Source: Amnibacterium setariae | Lineage (GTDB): Bacteria > Actinomycetota > Actinomycetes > Actinomycetales > Microbacteriaceae | Length of the DNA: 64,000 nucleotides | NCBI RefSeq assembly: GCF_003581425.1 | Contig: NZ_QXTG01000001.1 | Span: forward strand, 1 to 64,000 | Reading direction: 5' to 3' | Translations under genes and position numbers: made by a program | In this document: positions 34,995 through 43,597 of the stretch, in pieces | Numbering within the stretch: position 1 is the stretch's first letter | How the letters are laid out: every line of letters begins with the position of its first letter | The notes under the pieces: model-generated | Seen by the model: the letters and a program-made list of their open reading frames with translations, nothing else | Told to the model about the DNA's origin: nothing | Databases searched by the model: none

Positions 34995-35708
34995 TCAGCT
35001 CTCGTGGGCTGTGGAGGACGGGAGACGGGCGCCTGCGCTATTCGCCCTAACCGCGCCGCGGTCGGTGAACACGTCTCGGACCGAGACTCGATCCGCGATG
35101 GCTCGGCCGGCTGGCGATGCCCTCAGAGCAGCTCGGACTGCTCGACCGCTGCTGTCGTTGCACAGGTACGTGACGCTGTCGGCTCCTCCAGCATCGAGGC
35201 GTCTCCTGTAAGCCTGGAAGATCGACAGGTACCGGGGTGCCCGCTTCGGAGTGAGCTCGACCTCGATGAGCTGCTGAGTACGACGACCGATCGCAACTCC
35301 GTCGGCCTGGTGGCTCCCGACCTGCGCAGGCCGCTCGTCCCGCCGCCACGCAAAGCTGGCGTTGATGTACCGAGCCGACACCGAGGCGACCGCGACCTCA
35401 TGCCGCGTCGTTTGCCGGTAGATGTTCGGCCGTGATAGCCCTGTCGCCTCGTAGGTTCCCCAGACGATCGAGCCACCCGGGCCGCCGAGGTTCGCGCGCT
35501 CGATCAGCCCCACGAGGTCCATCCGCGCACACCACGCCTGGGCCCGACGTGTCGACACCGGACCATCGACGCCGTTCAACGCTCCAAGTACCCATCGGAT
35601 CGCCTGCACATCCGTCACCCGAACGATCCGCAGCCACTCGCACATCCGCTCGTCCCGAGCCGTCACCCACGCCCGACGCTCCACACCGTCCGTATCCCGC
35701 ACCACCAC
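34995..35708 (-). CDS. Replication-relaxation-like protein of island 1
   Basis: A 237-residue protein: an N-terminal winged-helix part (MCEWLRIVRVTDVQAIRWVLGAL, VSTRRAQAWCARMDLVGLIER) and a C-terminal domain with HQADGVAIG and ELTPKRAPRYLSIFQAYRRRL. The layout matches the plasmid Replication-relaxation family (Replic_Relax), with the E-L-T-x-K pattern of its nuclease-like half; this is by-eye recognition. A homologue lies at the same place in island 2. GTG 35708 has GGAGGCGGGG upstream. It ends 50 nt before the integrase, so the two are likely cotranscribed. Confidence 0.6.
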   Translation of the reverse strand: MVVRDTDGVERRAWVTARDERMCEWLRIVRVTDVQAIRWVLGALNGVDGPVSTRRAQAWCARMDLVGLIERANLGGPGGSIVWGTYEATGLSRPNIYRQTTRHEVAVASVSARYINASFAWRRDERPAQVGSHQADGVAIGRRTQQLIEVELTPKRAPRYLSIFQAYRRRLDAGGADSVTYLCNDSSGRAVRAALRASPAGRAIADRVSVRDVFTDRGAVRANSAGARLPSSTAHES

Positions 35709-35802
35709 GAAACCCCGCCTCCGATGTCAGCCACACCTCCGATCACGCCATCACCGACCACCCCTCCTTGACATCTCACCTGTGTTCCTTAGACACAACT
35801 GA

Positions 35803-35923
35803 TTGCCCTGTCCTGGCCTGCCACCTGGACTCCCGAACCACCCCTACACAACGCTTCATTTCAAGTTGTGTGGGGGTGGTTCGGGAGCCGCGTCAGCGGA
35901 GGTGGCAGGCCAGGACAGGGCAA
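35803..35923. repeat. Long three-armed inverted repeat, island 1
   Basis: Outer arms of 24 bp (35803-35826 and 35900-35923) pair perfectly. Inside are a 21-bp hairpin with one mismatch (35831-35851, 35866-35886; 14-nt loop CGCTTCATTTCAAG) and a small CCGC-GTCA-GCGG stem (35888-35899), so the whole can fold as a three-way junction. A near copy is at 55593-55719 in island 2. TTGACA (35768-35773), 16 nt, TAGACA (35790-35795) upstream on the plus strand would start an RNA right at the structure. Confidence 0.85.
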
Positions 35924-36241
35924 GACGCCCGAAACCCCTCGCAAGACCCCACGCAACCAACGACGGGTACAACGACGGGCGACCCAGGGAGGATGCCCAC
36001 TGTGATCGGGTCGCAGGCGCGCTGTCGCAGCCTGAAGCCGTGACGCCGGCGCGAGACCACAGCTCTGAAACAAGCGCGCCTCGCTGGCGACGGATTTACG
36101 CACGTGATCAGAACCTGAGGCTCTATCGGCGCGAGATCTCGCTTCCCCGCGCGAGACACGTAGGACGTCGAGCTCCTGCGCCATCCGTCCCTCGTGCGAC
36201 GTCCGCGAGGTCGGAGAACGCGCCGCTCGCTCTGGACGAGC
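35924..36241. other. Gene-free conserved flank of the inverted repeat
   Basis: No gene supported. The first 70 bp are shared with island 2: GAAACCCCTCGCAAGACCCC at 35931-35950 and the repeated word ACGACGGG (twice, 11 bp apart, within 35960-35985), which looks like a pair of iterons. The remainder up to the SDR stop codon shows nothing recognised. Confidence 0.5.
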
Positions 36242-37291
36242 TTAGGAACGCCGAGGGGCGACCAGCCCGTGATCGATAAGACTCCGGCCCGTGTCGAGAA
36301 GTGTTTCGACCGCCGACCTTGTACGCCATCCCAGCTCGTCGGCGGCTTTCTGGCTTGAGAGGTGCTCGCTGCGCCCCACCGCTGGGAGCATCAGCTTGAC
36401 GGCAGGATCGAACCGGGCGGCGAGCCAAAGCGCCGCGAAGGGCAGCCGAGCAGTAGGCACGCGGAACCCTTGCGGTCGGAACTGATCTGCGAGGACACGA
36501 GCCATGTCCTGCATCCACATCGCTGGTCCGGCAAGGATGTATCGGCTCCCCGGCGCGGCCGGAGCGGTCATCGCGAGCAAATGGGCTGCAGCGAGGTCGC
36601 GAACGTCGACGACGCTGAACGCCAGACGCGGCACGGCGGGCAACGATCCGTCAAGCAGACGCGCGACCACCTCGCTGGACGCGTTAAGCCGAGCGACTTG
36701 AAGCGGCCCCAAGACAAGTCCCGGATTGAGCGCCACCAACTCCAATCGCCCGGCCGACGGCTGCTTGTCAACGAAGTTCCAGGCCGCCTGCTCGGCCATC
36801 GTCTTGCTCTTCTCGTAGGGCGAACTTTGCGGGAGAACAGACCAGTCGGCCTCAGTGAAGATCCTCCCGGTGCGAGTCTCGTGACCGGCGGTCACTGACG
36901 AAGTAGAGGAGGTAAGCACAACACGGCGGACAGATGCCCGCGCTGCCGCACGGAGGACCCGCAGCGTGCCCTTCACCGCAGGTCCGATCAGCGCGTCCTC
37001 GTCTTCGGGCAATGCTGAGGGGTTCGGCGAGGCCGTGTGCAGCACCACGTCAACTCCGTGTAGCGCTCGCTCCCAACCAATGTCGGAATCAAGGTCCGCG
37101 GCGACGAACTCGATACTGCCGCGCCCCTGCGCAGCTTGCGCACTGAGATGGGCCACTGCTGCGGTTGACGGATCTCCGCGCACTGTGCCGCGGACCGTGT
37201 ACCCCTCACTCAGCAGCCGGGATATCACGTGCCCGGCGACGAACCCCGACGCTCCGGTGACGAGCACCCTCGGGCTAGGACGACCTTCCAC
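36242..37291 (-). CDS. NAD-dependent epimerase/dehydratase-family reductase
   Basis: A 349-residue extended SDR resembling dihydroflavonol-4-reductases: VLVTGASGFVAGH at residues 9-21 binds NAD(P), and YEKSK near residue 165 is the catalytic Tyr-x-x-x-Lys. GTG 37291 is chosen because AAGGAG lies 6 nt upstream. It follows the NmrA-like gene by 26 nt on the same strand and is likely under the same TetR operator. Substrate unknown. Confidence 0.83.
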   Translation of the reverse strand: MEGRPSPRVLVTGASGFVAGHVISRLLSEGYTVRGTVRGDPSTAAVAHLSAQAAQGRGSIEFVAADLDSDIGWERALHGVDVVLHTASPNPSALPEDEDALIGPAVKGTLRVLRAAARASVRRVVLTSSTSSVTAGHETRTGRIFTEADWSVLPQSSPYEKSKTMAEQAAWNFVDKQPSAGRLELVALNPGLVLGPLQVARLNASSEVVARLLDGSLPAVPRLAFSVVDVRDLAAAHLLAMTAPAAPGSRYILAGPAMWMQDMARVLADQFRPQGFRVPTARLPFAALWLAARFDPAVKLMLPAVGRSEHLSSQKAADELGWRTRSAVETLLDTGRSLIDHGLVAPRRS

Positions 37292-37317
37292 AGCAACTCC
37301 TTGGTACGGGCTCCACC

Positions 37318-38163
37318 TCACTGGAACGCCTGCAGGTTGCGGCTGACCCAGTGCTGGAATGTGCGAGGTGGGCGCTGCAGAACGGAGGCGACGGCGGAAC
37401 TGACCAACCGCTCCTCGGGGACAGGGGCGCCCAGCACGTCAAGGGATCCGGCCGCCATCTCGCCGCTCATAAACCGCGTCATGGCGCCGTAGGCATCATC
37501 ACGCGCGACCTCCCGGAACTCGACCTCCTCGCCGAGCGCGTCCGCGATCGTCCGCGCCTGCTCGCGCGGGGTGATCGGCGCCGGACCCGTCAGGACGTAA
37601 GTCCGGCCGCGATGCCCGTCCTGCGTGAGAACGGCAGCCGCTACCGCGGCGACATCCGTCGGGTCCACGCTCGGCAATGCGACGTCGCCGAAGGGGGCGT
37701 AGACCGTCCTCTGAGCGCGGATCGAAGACACCCACCCGAGCGCGTTGGACATGAAGCCGTTCGGCCTGAGGATCGTGAATCCGGGTCCTGCTGTCCGTAG
37801 CGCCAGCTCGTATTGAGCCAGTCGCGCGTGCGACCTCGCTGCGGGGCGCGTACCAACAATCTGCGACGACACGAGGACGACGCGCTCCGGGCCAGTGTCG
37901 GTCACGGCCCGGATGAGTCGGTCCGGGTCCTCGCCCTCGCTGGTAAGTCCGCCCGGAAGGAGGACGAAGACGGCCCGCGCGCCAGCTGCGAGCGGACGCA
38001 CGGAGTCGGCGACATTCATGTCCGCGCCGACCCACCGCACATTGGGAAGGCGGGAGTAGTCGACTTCGTTTCGCGACACGGCGACCACGTCCTCCTCATC
38101 CTGAGCCAAGAGGTCGACCAGCGGTCGACCGATGTTGCCGGTTGCTCCGATTACGACGATCAT
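37318..38163 (-). CDS. NmrA-like NAD(P)-binding protein
   Basis: A 281-residue atypical SDR of the NmrA/HSCARG or quinone-reductase-2-like family: IVVIGATGNIGRPLVDLL at the N-terminus and RPNGFMSN mid-protein. Members are redox sensors or reductases; no Tyr-x-x-x-Lys is evident at the usual site. It starts 10 nt beyond a perfect palindrome and is divergent from tetR, so it is the probable main target of that regulator. Confidence 0.82.
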   Translation of the reverse strand: MIVVIGATGNIGRPLVDLLAQDEEDVVAVSRNEVDYSRLPNVRWVGADMNVADSVRPLAAGARAVFVLLPGGLTSEGEDPDRLIRAVTDTGPERVVLVSSQIVGTRPAARSHARLAQYELALRTAGPGFTILRPNGFMSNALGWVSSIRAQRTVYAPFGDVALPSVDPTDVAAVAAAVLTQDGHRGRTYVLTGPAPITPREQARTIADALGEEVEFREVARDDAYGAMTRFMSGEMAAGSLDVLGAPVPEERLVSSAVASVLQRPPRTFQHWVSRNLQAFQ

Positions 38164-38172
38164 GTTGTCCCT

Positions 38173-38194
38173 TTCAGTCAGCCGACTGACTGAA
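38173..38194. promoter_or_regulatory. TetR operator palindrome
   Basis: Arms TTCAGTCAG (38173-38181) and CTGACTGAA (38186-38194) around CCGA form a perfect 9-bp inverted repeat in the 69-bp gap between nmrA-like gene and tetR. The position fits repression of both divergent genes. Confidence 0.8.
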
Positions 38195-38232
38195 CGCTAG
38201 CAGGTGCAACTCCTCGGCTTTACGATCGAGTC

Positions 38233-38814
38233 GTGAGCGCCGCCCGCGACCCGCGCCCGCCCGCGACAGAGAGCGCGCGTCGCCTCACGGATGCCGCAAT
38301 GCAAGTGCTCTATGAGCACGGCGTCGAGCGTTCGACGCTCGCTGACATCGCCCGCGCCGCGCAGATCCCGGTGGGGAACGTCTACTACCACTTCAAGACG
38401 AAGGACGCTCTGATCAGCGCAGTCCTGGCAGAGCACCGCACCTATCAGGAGACGGTCCTGCGTGAGCTGTCGGCGCGACCCGACCCGCGCGAACGCTTGA
38501 AGGGGCTCGTCGACGATTGGATGAGTCACCGTGACGCGGCATCGCGTCGAGGTTGCCCCACTGCGACCCTCGCGACCGAGCTGGGCAAGCGCGAGGACGA
38601 CGCACTCGCGCTGGAAGCACGTGTGCTCTATGTGGACTTGCTGGCCTGGATCGGCAGGCAGTTTGAAGCGCTCGGAGCCGCTCATCCGCGGGACTCGGCT
38701 CTGTCGCTGGTCTCCCGTTACGAGGGCATGTCCGTGCTCGCGCACGTTCTCCGCGACCCCGATGTGATCGTGCGGCAGGGCGAGGATCTCTCCGCATGGC
38801 TCGATCAATGCTGA
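38233..38814 (+). CDS. TetR-family regulator
   Basis: A 193-residue regulator with a typical N-terminal helix-turn-helix (GVERSTLADIARAAQIPVGNVYYHFKTKDALISAVL, residues 31-65) and a C-terminal ligand domain. The divergent reductases and the palindrome between suggest control of electrophile or quinone detoxification. GTG start with TACGAT at 38221-38226, 6 nt upstream, hence probably leaderless. Confidence 0.88.
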   Translation: MSAARDPRPPATESARRLTDAAMQVLYEHGVERSTLADIARAAQIPVGNVYYHFKTKDALISAVLAEHRTYQETVLRELSARPDPRERLKGLVDDWMSHRDAASRRGCPTATLATELGKREDDALALEARVLYVDLLAWIGRQFEALGAAHPRDSALSLVSRYEGMSVLAHVLRDPDVIVRQGEDLSAWLDQC

Positions 38815-38984
38815 TCGACGCCTCGCCCGACTGACCGAAGGCAGGAACGGCTCGTGGTTCCAGGCGGAAGCTCTCGCTCCGCCGATCCGTGTGGCGAAAC
38901 GAGCCCCCGCTGGCCTCCCGCTCGAATCGCGGCGACATGATCCCTCGTGGTCGCGAGCCTCCAGTGGCGGACGCCGCGAGCAGC

Positions 38985-39398
38985 TCAAGCAGGCTCGCGC
39001 AGCGCGGCAAGTTCGACCTGCTCGCCGTACATGCCCCAGCGGGAACCGGGGATGTCATGAATGACGACGAACGTGGGGGTTCTGTACTCGGCAGCCTCTG
39101 CATGCTCGTCGAGGACGCTCGTCGCCTCAGCGATCAGCCGCTGTCGAGCATACGCATCGAGGCCTCCTTCGAGCGCGAAGACCTCGAGCACGATCGTCTG
39201 CCTCGTCGCCGCGCGTCCAGCACTGAAGACCGTCTCGGGGCTCCACTCGTCGAAGACGACCCAGACCCCCTCCCTCACCTCCTGCCGGTCGGCGAGCTCC
39301 TCGCAAGCGATGCCGAGTTCGGTGAGCTCGGCCGCGACGGACGCGCGAGCATCATGGGAGAAGGTGCCCGCGGTCGAGCGGACGAAGAGCTTGGGCAT
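38985..39398 (-). CDS. Tautomerase-superfamily protein
   Basis: A 137-residue protein whose first residues MPKLFVRS give the catalytic Pro2 of tautomerases; it is longer than the 62-residue 4-oxalocrotonate enzyme and resembles the two-motif, cis-CaaD-like or Tautomerase_3 group. Substrate unknown. It stands alone on the minus strand; about 170-bp and 190-bp flanks contain no gene. Confidence 0.75.
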   Translation of the reverse strand: MPKLFVRSTAGTFSHDARASVAAELTELGIACEELADRQEVREGVWVVFDEWSPETVFSAGRAATRQTIVLEVFALEGGLDAYARQRLIAEATSVLDEHAEAAEYRTPTFVVIHDIPGSRWGMYGEQVELAALREPA

Positions 39399-39526
39399 GA
39401 CGCTGCACTTCCTATTTGGATCGAATCAACATGCGAGGGATCGGAGCGGGTTGCGCCTGGGTCTGGGCGATGACCCGCGCCGTTTAGACGAGCGGTGAGC
39501 GGATGCAGAGCCGCGCGCTGAAGGCT

Positions 39527-39574
39527 GGCGGTGTGCGGGTGATCGAGTCGGAGCTCGAGTGCCCGCACACCGCC
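39527..39574 (-). terminator. Terminator hairpin after fumC
   Basis: Perfect 13-bp arms (39527-39539 and 39562-39574, GGCGGTGTGCGGG and complement) with an inner TCGAG/CTCGA stem, 18 nt beyond the fumC stop codon. No U-tract. Confidence 0.65.
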
Positions 39575-39591
39575 GCGGTTCGGGCCGAAGG

Positions 39592-41046
39592 CTAGGCGCC
39601 GGCCACTCCCGAGCCGACCATGCGGCTCGGATCGACGATCCGATCGAAGGACTCTTCGTCGACCTTCCCGGACGCGACGGCGGCTTCCTTGAGTGTCTGT
39701 CCGTGTGCCAGGGCGTCCTCGGCGATCTTCGCGGCCGCCTGGTAGCCGATGACCGGGCTTAGGGCCGTGACGAGCATGAGGCTCTGGTCCACGTAGCCGC
39801 CGATCTTGTCGCGATTCAGTTCCGTGCCCGCGACGGAGAAGGTGCGGAACCGCGCCATCCCGTCTGCGAGCACGCGTGCGGAATGCAGGACATTGTTGAT
39901 GATGATCGGCCGCATCGCGTTCAGCTCGAAGTTGCCTTGGCTGCCGGCGAAGGCCACGGCGGAGTCGTCGCCGATCACCTGGATGGCGATCATCACGATG
40001 GCTTCGCACTGAGTCGGATTGACTTTGCCCGGCATGATCGAGGATCCGGGCTCGTTCTGCGGCAGCAGGAGCTCGGCGAATCCGGTTCGCGGGCCGGACG
40101 CCAACCATCGCATGTCGTTCGCAATCTTCATGAGTGCGACCGCGAGTCCGCGGAAGGAGGCGTGGGCTCGAACCAACGGGTCGAGCGACCCCTGTGCGGC
40201 GAACTTATCGGGCGCGGTGACGAACTCCTTGTTCGTGAGTTCGGCGATCTTCGCGGCGACGTCTCGACTGAATCCGTCGGGCGCGTTCAACCCCGTTCCG
40301 ACTGCCGTCCCGCCGAGTGCGATCTCGAGCAGGCCTTCGCGGGCGTGCTCGAGATCGGCGATGCAGGCCTCGAGCTGTGCCGCGTAGCCCGACCACTCCT
40401 GCCCCACGGTCAGGGGCACGGCGTCCTCGAGATGAGTCCGCCCGATCTTGACCACGTCCATCCACCCATCGGACTTCGCTCGGATCGCCGTTGCCAGACG
40501 CCGCGCCTCGGGCAGCAGTCGCTCGTCGATCACCTCGAGAGCGGCGATGTGCATTGCGGTCGGGAATGAGTCGTTCGACGACTGACCCATGTTGACGTCG
40601 TCATTCGGTCCGACGGGCTGCTGGGTGCCGAGCTCGCCTCCCAGCAGCTGGATCGCCCGGTTGGAGAGCACCTCGTTGACGTTCATGTTGCTCTGGGTGC
40701 CTGAGCCGGTCTGCCATACGTACAGCGGGAAGTGATGGTCGAGCTTCCCGTCGATCGCCTCCTCGGCGGCTTGGACGATGACCTCTGCCTTCCAGGGCTC
40801 AAGTCGACCGGCTGCTGCGTTGACGAGCGCTGCGGCTTTCTTGACGACGCCGTACGCGTGGTACACCTCCTTCGGCATCCGGTCGTCGCCGATGTCGAAG
40901 TGCTCGAGCGATCGCTGGGTCTGCGCGCCCCAGTACTTGTTGGCGGGAACCCGCACGTCGCCCATGCTGTCGAACTCGCGACGGGTTCCGGTCGCGTCGA
41001 GCCCGATCGGGATGTCTCGCTTCTGCGGGTGATCGCTCTTGCTCAT
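39592..41046 (-). CDS. fumC: Class II fumarate hydratase
   Basis: A 484-residue fumarase of the aspartase/fumarase superfamily, interconverting fumarate and malate. Signatures GRTHLEDAVP (202-211) and GSSIMPGKVNP (334-344) are intact. It lies inside island 1, 27 nt after the malic enzyme on the same strand, so it is extra to any chromosomal fumarase, which is not in this window. Codon use is less extreme in GC than in the men region, in line with acquisition. Confidence 0.92.
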   Translation of the reverse strand: MSKSDHPQKRDIPIGLDATGTRREFDSMGDVRVPANKYWGAQTQRSLEHFDIGDDRMPKEVYHAYGVVKKAAALVNAAAGRLEPWKAEVIVQAAEEAIDGKLDHHFPLYVWQTGSGTQSNMNVNEVLSNRAIQLLGGELGTQQPVGPNDDVNMGQSSNDSFPTAMHIAALEVIDERLLPEARRLATAIRAKSDGWMDVVKIGRTHLEDAVPLTVGQEWSGYAAQLEACIADLEHAREGLLEIALGGTAVGTGLNAPDGFSRDVAAKIAELTNKEFVTAPDKFAAQGSLDPLVRAHASFRGLAVALMKIANDMRWLASGPRTGFAELLLPQNEPGSSIMPGKVNPTQCEAIVMIAIQVIGDDSAVAFAGSQGNFELNAMRPIIINNVLHSARVLADGMARFRTFSVAGTELNRDKIGGYVDQSLMLVTALSPVIGYQAAAKIAEDALAHGQTLKEAAVASGKVDEESFDRIVDPSRMVGSGVAGA

Positions 41047-41073
41047 GACCGTGTTCTCCTCGTGTCCGTCCGG

Positions 41074-42720
41074 TCAGGACTGTTCGGGGTAGGCGGGCTG
41101 CCACATGGCGTCCTCGACGCGCTGCACCAGGTCGTCGAGCGGTTTCGTGGCGACGCCGTCCGCCGCGGCTGCTCGGGCGACGTACTGCGCGACGGTGGCG
41201 GAGGAGGCGCGGAGGTTCGCGACCTCGGGAAGCAGCGATGCGCCCGGACGAGCGACGTCGACCTGGCTGGCGACCGCCTCGGCCGCGGCGAGGAGCATCC
41301 CGTCGGTGACGTGGTCGGCGCCGGAGACGATGGTCCCAAGACCGAGGCCCGGGTAGAGCAGCGCGTTGTTCGCCTGCCCGATCGTGTAGGTGACGCCGTC
41401 ATAGTCGATTGGTTCCACTGGAATGCCGGCGGCGACGAGCGCCTTGCCGCCCGACCATCGGATGGCGTCGGCGGGCATCACCTCGATGCGGCTGGTCGGG
41501 TTGGACAGCGGCAACAGGATGGGCCGCTCGACGCCGTCGGTCAGGGCCTTCACGACGTCCTCGGTGAAAGTCCCGGCTGCCGTCGATGTACCGATCAGGA
41601 TGGTGGGCTTCACCTGCTGGATTACGGTCAGCAGGTCGATCGCGTCGTCGTTCCGGTGCCACTCCGCCACGTCCTTCGCGGGCCGCGCGTAGACTTGCTG
41701 GTAGTCGGGAAGGCCGTTCATGTCGTCGGTGACGAGACCGTCGCGGTCCACGAGCCAGATCTGACGTGTGGCCTCGCCGTCAGAGAGCCCGTCCCTCACC
41801 ATCGCGGCGCGGATTTGGTCGGCCATACCGGTGCCGGCAGTGCCGGCCCCGAAGACGACCAGGCGCTGGTCGCGCCACGCCTCGCCCGTCACCTTCAAGG
41901 CCGAGAAGCATGCGGCCATGACGATCGCGCCGGTGCCCTGCATGTCGTCGTTGAAGATGCGGTACTTCTTCGCGTTGTCGACGAGGATCCGGCGGGCGTT
42001 GGACGGCCCGAAGTCCTCGAAGTGCAGCAGCGCCTTTGGGTACAGCTCCGCGGCGGTCTTCAGATAGAGGTCGATGAAGTCGTCGTATCGCTGCCCGGTG
42101 ATGCGGGCGTGCCGGTTGCCGAGGTACGCGGGGTCGTTCAGCAGCGTCTCGTTGTCGGTGCCGACGTCGAGGTTGACCGCGATGACTCGGTTCGGGTCGA
42201 TGCCAGCGGCGGCGGTGTACACCGCCAGCTTGCCGATGGAGATGTCCGTGCCGTTCACTCCCCAGTCGCCGATGCCGAGGATCTCCTGCGCGTCGGAGAC
42301 GACGATCAGGTCCACGTCGTCCGCGCCCAGACCGAGCATCTGAAACGAGGCGCGGACGTCCTGCGGGCGGTCGATGGAGAGGAACACGGCGCGCGAGTCG
42401 CGGAAGTCGGTGCTCCACTGCTGGATCGCTTCGCCGACAGTGGGGTCGTAGACGACCGGGAGCAGCTCGGCGAGGTGATCGGCGAGCAGTCGGAAGTAGA
42501 GCACCTGGTTCCGGTCGTGGACCTCGTTCAGATAGATGTACTTGTGAAGGGCACTCGGCTGCTGCTGCAGCTGGCGGTACGCGCGCGTCGCCTGCTGGTC
42601 GAGGGTCTCGACTGCGGCGGGCAGCCGACCGGTGATTCCGGCGGCGGAGCGCTCCTCGTGCGTGAACGCGGTCCCTTTGTTGGCGGTGCGGTCCTGCAGG
42701 ACCGTCTCGTGGATCGGCAT
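41074..42720 (-). CDS. NAD-dependent malic enzyme or malolactic enzyme
   Basis: A 548-residue malic-enzyme-family protein: NKGTAFTHEER, VVYDPTVGEA with the catalytic Tyr, LHFEDFGPSNA and FNDDMQGTGA metal site, and NAD fold VVFGAGTAGTG. The segment ILGIGDWGVNGTDISIGKLAVYTAAAGIDP is closer to my memory of malolactic enzymes than to E. coli MaeA, so decarboxylation to pyruvate or to lactate are both possible. With fumC it could turn fumarate into pyruvate or lactate. Confidence 0.85.
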   Translation of the reverse strand: MPIHETVLQDRTANKGTAFTHEERSAAGITGRLPAAVETLDQQATRAYRQLQQQPSALHKYIYLNEVHDRNQVLYFRLLADHLAELLPVVYDPTVGEAIQQWSTDFRDSRAVFLSIDRPQDVRASFQMLGLGADDVDLIVVSDAQEILGIGDWGVNGTDISIGKLAVYTAAAGIDPNRVIAVNLDVGTDNETLLNDPAYLGNRHARITGQRYDDFIDLYLKTAAELYPKALLHFEDFGPSNARRILVDNAKKYRIFNDDMQGTGAIVMAACFSALKVTGEAWRDQRLVVFGAGTAGTGMADQIRAAMVRDGLSDGEATRQIWLVDRDGLVTDDMNGLPDYQQVYARPAKDVAEWHRNDDAIDLLTVIQQVKPTILIGTSTAAGTFTEDVVKALTDGVERPILLPLSNPTSRIEVMPADAIRWSGGKALVAAGIPVEPIDYDGVTYTIGQANNALLYPGLGLGTIVSGADHVTDGMLLAAAEAVASQVDVARPGASLLPEVANLRASSATVAQYVARAAAADGVATKPLDDLVQRVEDAMWQPAYPEQS

Positions 42721-42863
42721 GGAGCCCTTCTTCCTGTGGTTGTGATGCGGGGTAGCGGATGGCGGTCACAGACCGTTCTGCGAACGCAGGCGGTCGTTGA
42801 TCACGCGGACGAGGGTGGGCGGACGGGGCCGCAGAGCCATGAAGCCGGAGAGCCCAGGGGCGC

Positions 42864-43538
42864 TCAGAGCGCGTGCCGGGATCGCACGAAGTTCGCGTAG
42901 GCCTGCAGCGCGGCCGGGATCCGGTCGTGTCCCTCGGTGAGTTCGACGATCTCGCGATGGATGTCCGTGTGCTCGAGGAGGTGCGCGAGCACACGTGCGA
43001 CGTCGTCGCGCGACACCTCGTCGTAGCGGATTGCTCCACCGACGTGGACGGTGTGCGAACCGGACTCGGACGTCAGGGCTCCGGGCCGGACGATCACCCA
43101 GTCGAGATCTGTCTCGGCGAGCTGGATCTCGGCTTCGCGCTTCGCGCGCAGCCAGTGCTCGAACGACGACGTGAGCTCGTGGTTGACCCACGCCTCCGGG
43201 AAGACCGACACCAGCACGAACCGATGGATCCCGGCCCGTTGCGCTGCGCGCGCAACTCGTGCAGGCGCGTCTCGGTCGATCGCGTTGATCGATTCGTCGT
43301 CACCATCCGAACCGGCCGTGAAGGCGACAGCGGTTGTGCCCCGCATCACATGCGCGAGCTCCGCTTCCGTCATGACGGCGAGGTCTCCGCGGACTGGTGT
43401 GACGCCTCGCTGCTCGAGGTCGTCGGCCTGCCCCTCCTCTCGGTGCAGACCGACGACCTCGACGCCGTCTCGTACGAGCACGTCAGACAGGCGTCGACCG
43501 AGCTTTCCGGTCACCCCGGTGAGGAACACCCCGGTCAC
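42864..43538 (-). CDS. NAD(P)H-binding epimerase-like protein
   Basis: A 224-residue atypical SDR (YwnB/BVR-B-like): GVFLTGVTGKLGRRLSDVL binds NAD(P), with RFVLVSVFPEAW and WVIVRPGALTSE typical of this group. It probably reduces or senses a small redox molecule. GTG 43538 is the start, weakly supported by GAGCGAAGCGA upstream. It is 59 nt downstream of the classical SDR and 143 nt upstream of the malic enzyme, all on the minus strand. Confidence 0.78.
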   Translation of the reverse strand: MTGVFLTGVTGKLGRRLSDVLVRDGVEVVGLHREEGQADDLEQRGVTPVRGDLAVMTEAELAHVMRGTTAVAFTAGSDGDDESINAIDRDAPARVARAAQRAGIHRFVLVSVFPEAWVNHELTSSFEHWLRAKREAEIQLAETDLDWVIVRPGALTSESGSHTVHVGGAIRYDEVSRDDVARVLAHLLEHTDIHREIVELTEGHDRIPAALQAYANFVRSRHAL

Positions 43539-43597
43539 ATTCGCTTCGCTCTGCTGGTCGCCGGTGATCCTGGGTGGACTCGGCCACGCCTGCCGGA

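Noticed and set aside
35803-36279. A 158-residue frame over inverted repeat 1
   Set aside because: It would code through the palindrome, has no ribosome site, and has no counterpart frame in island 2.
40732-42900. A 722-residue plus-strand frame opposite malic enzyme and fumC
   Set aside because: Antisense composition without any family motif.
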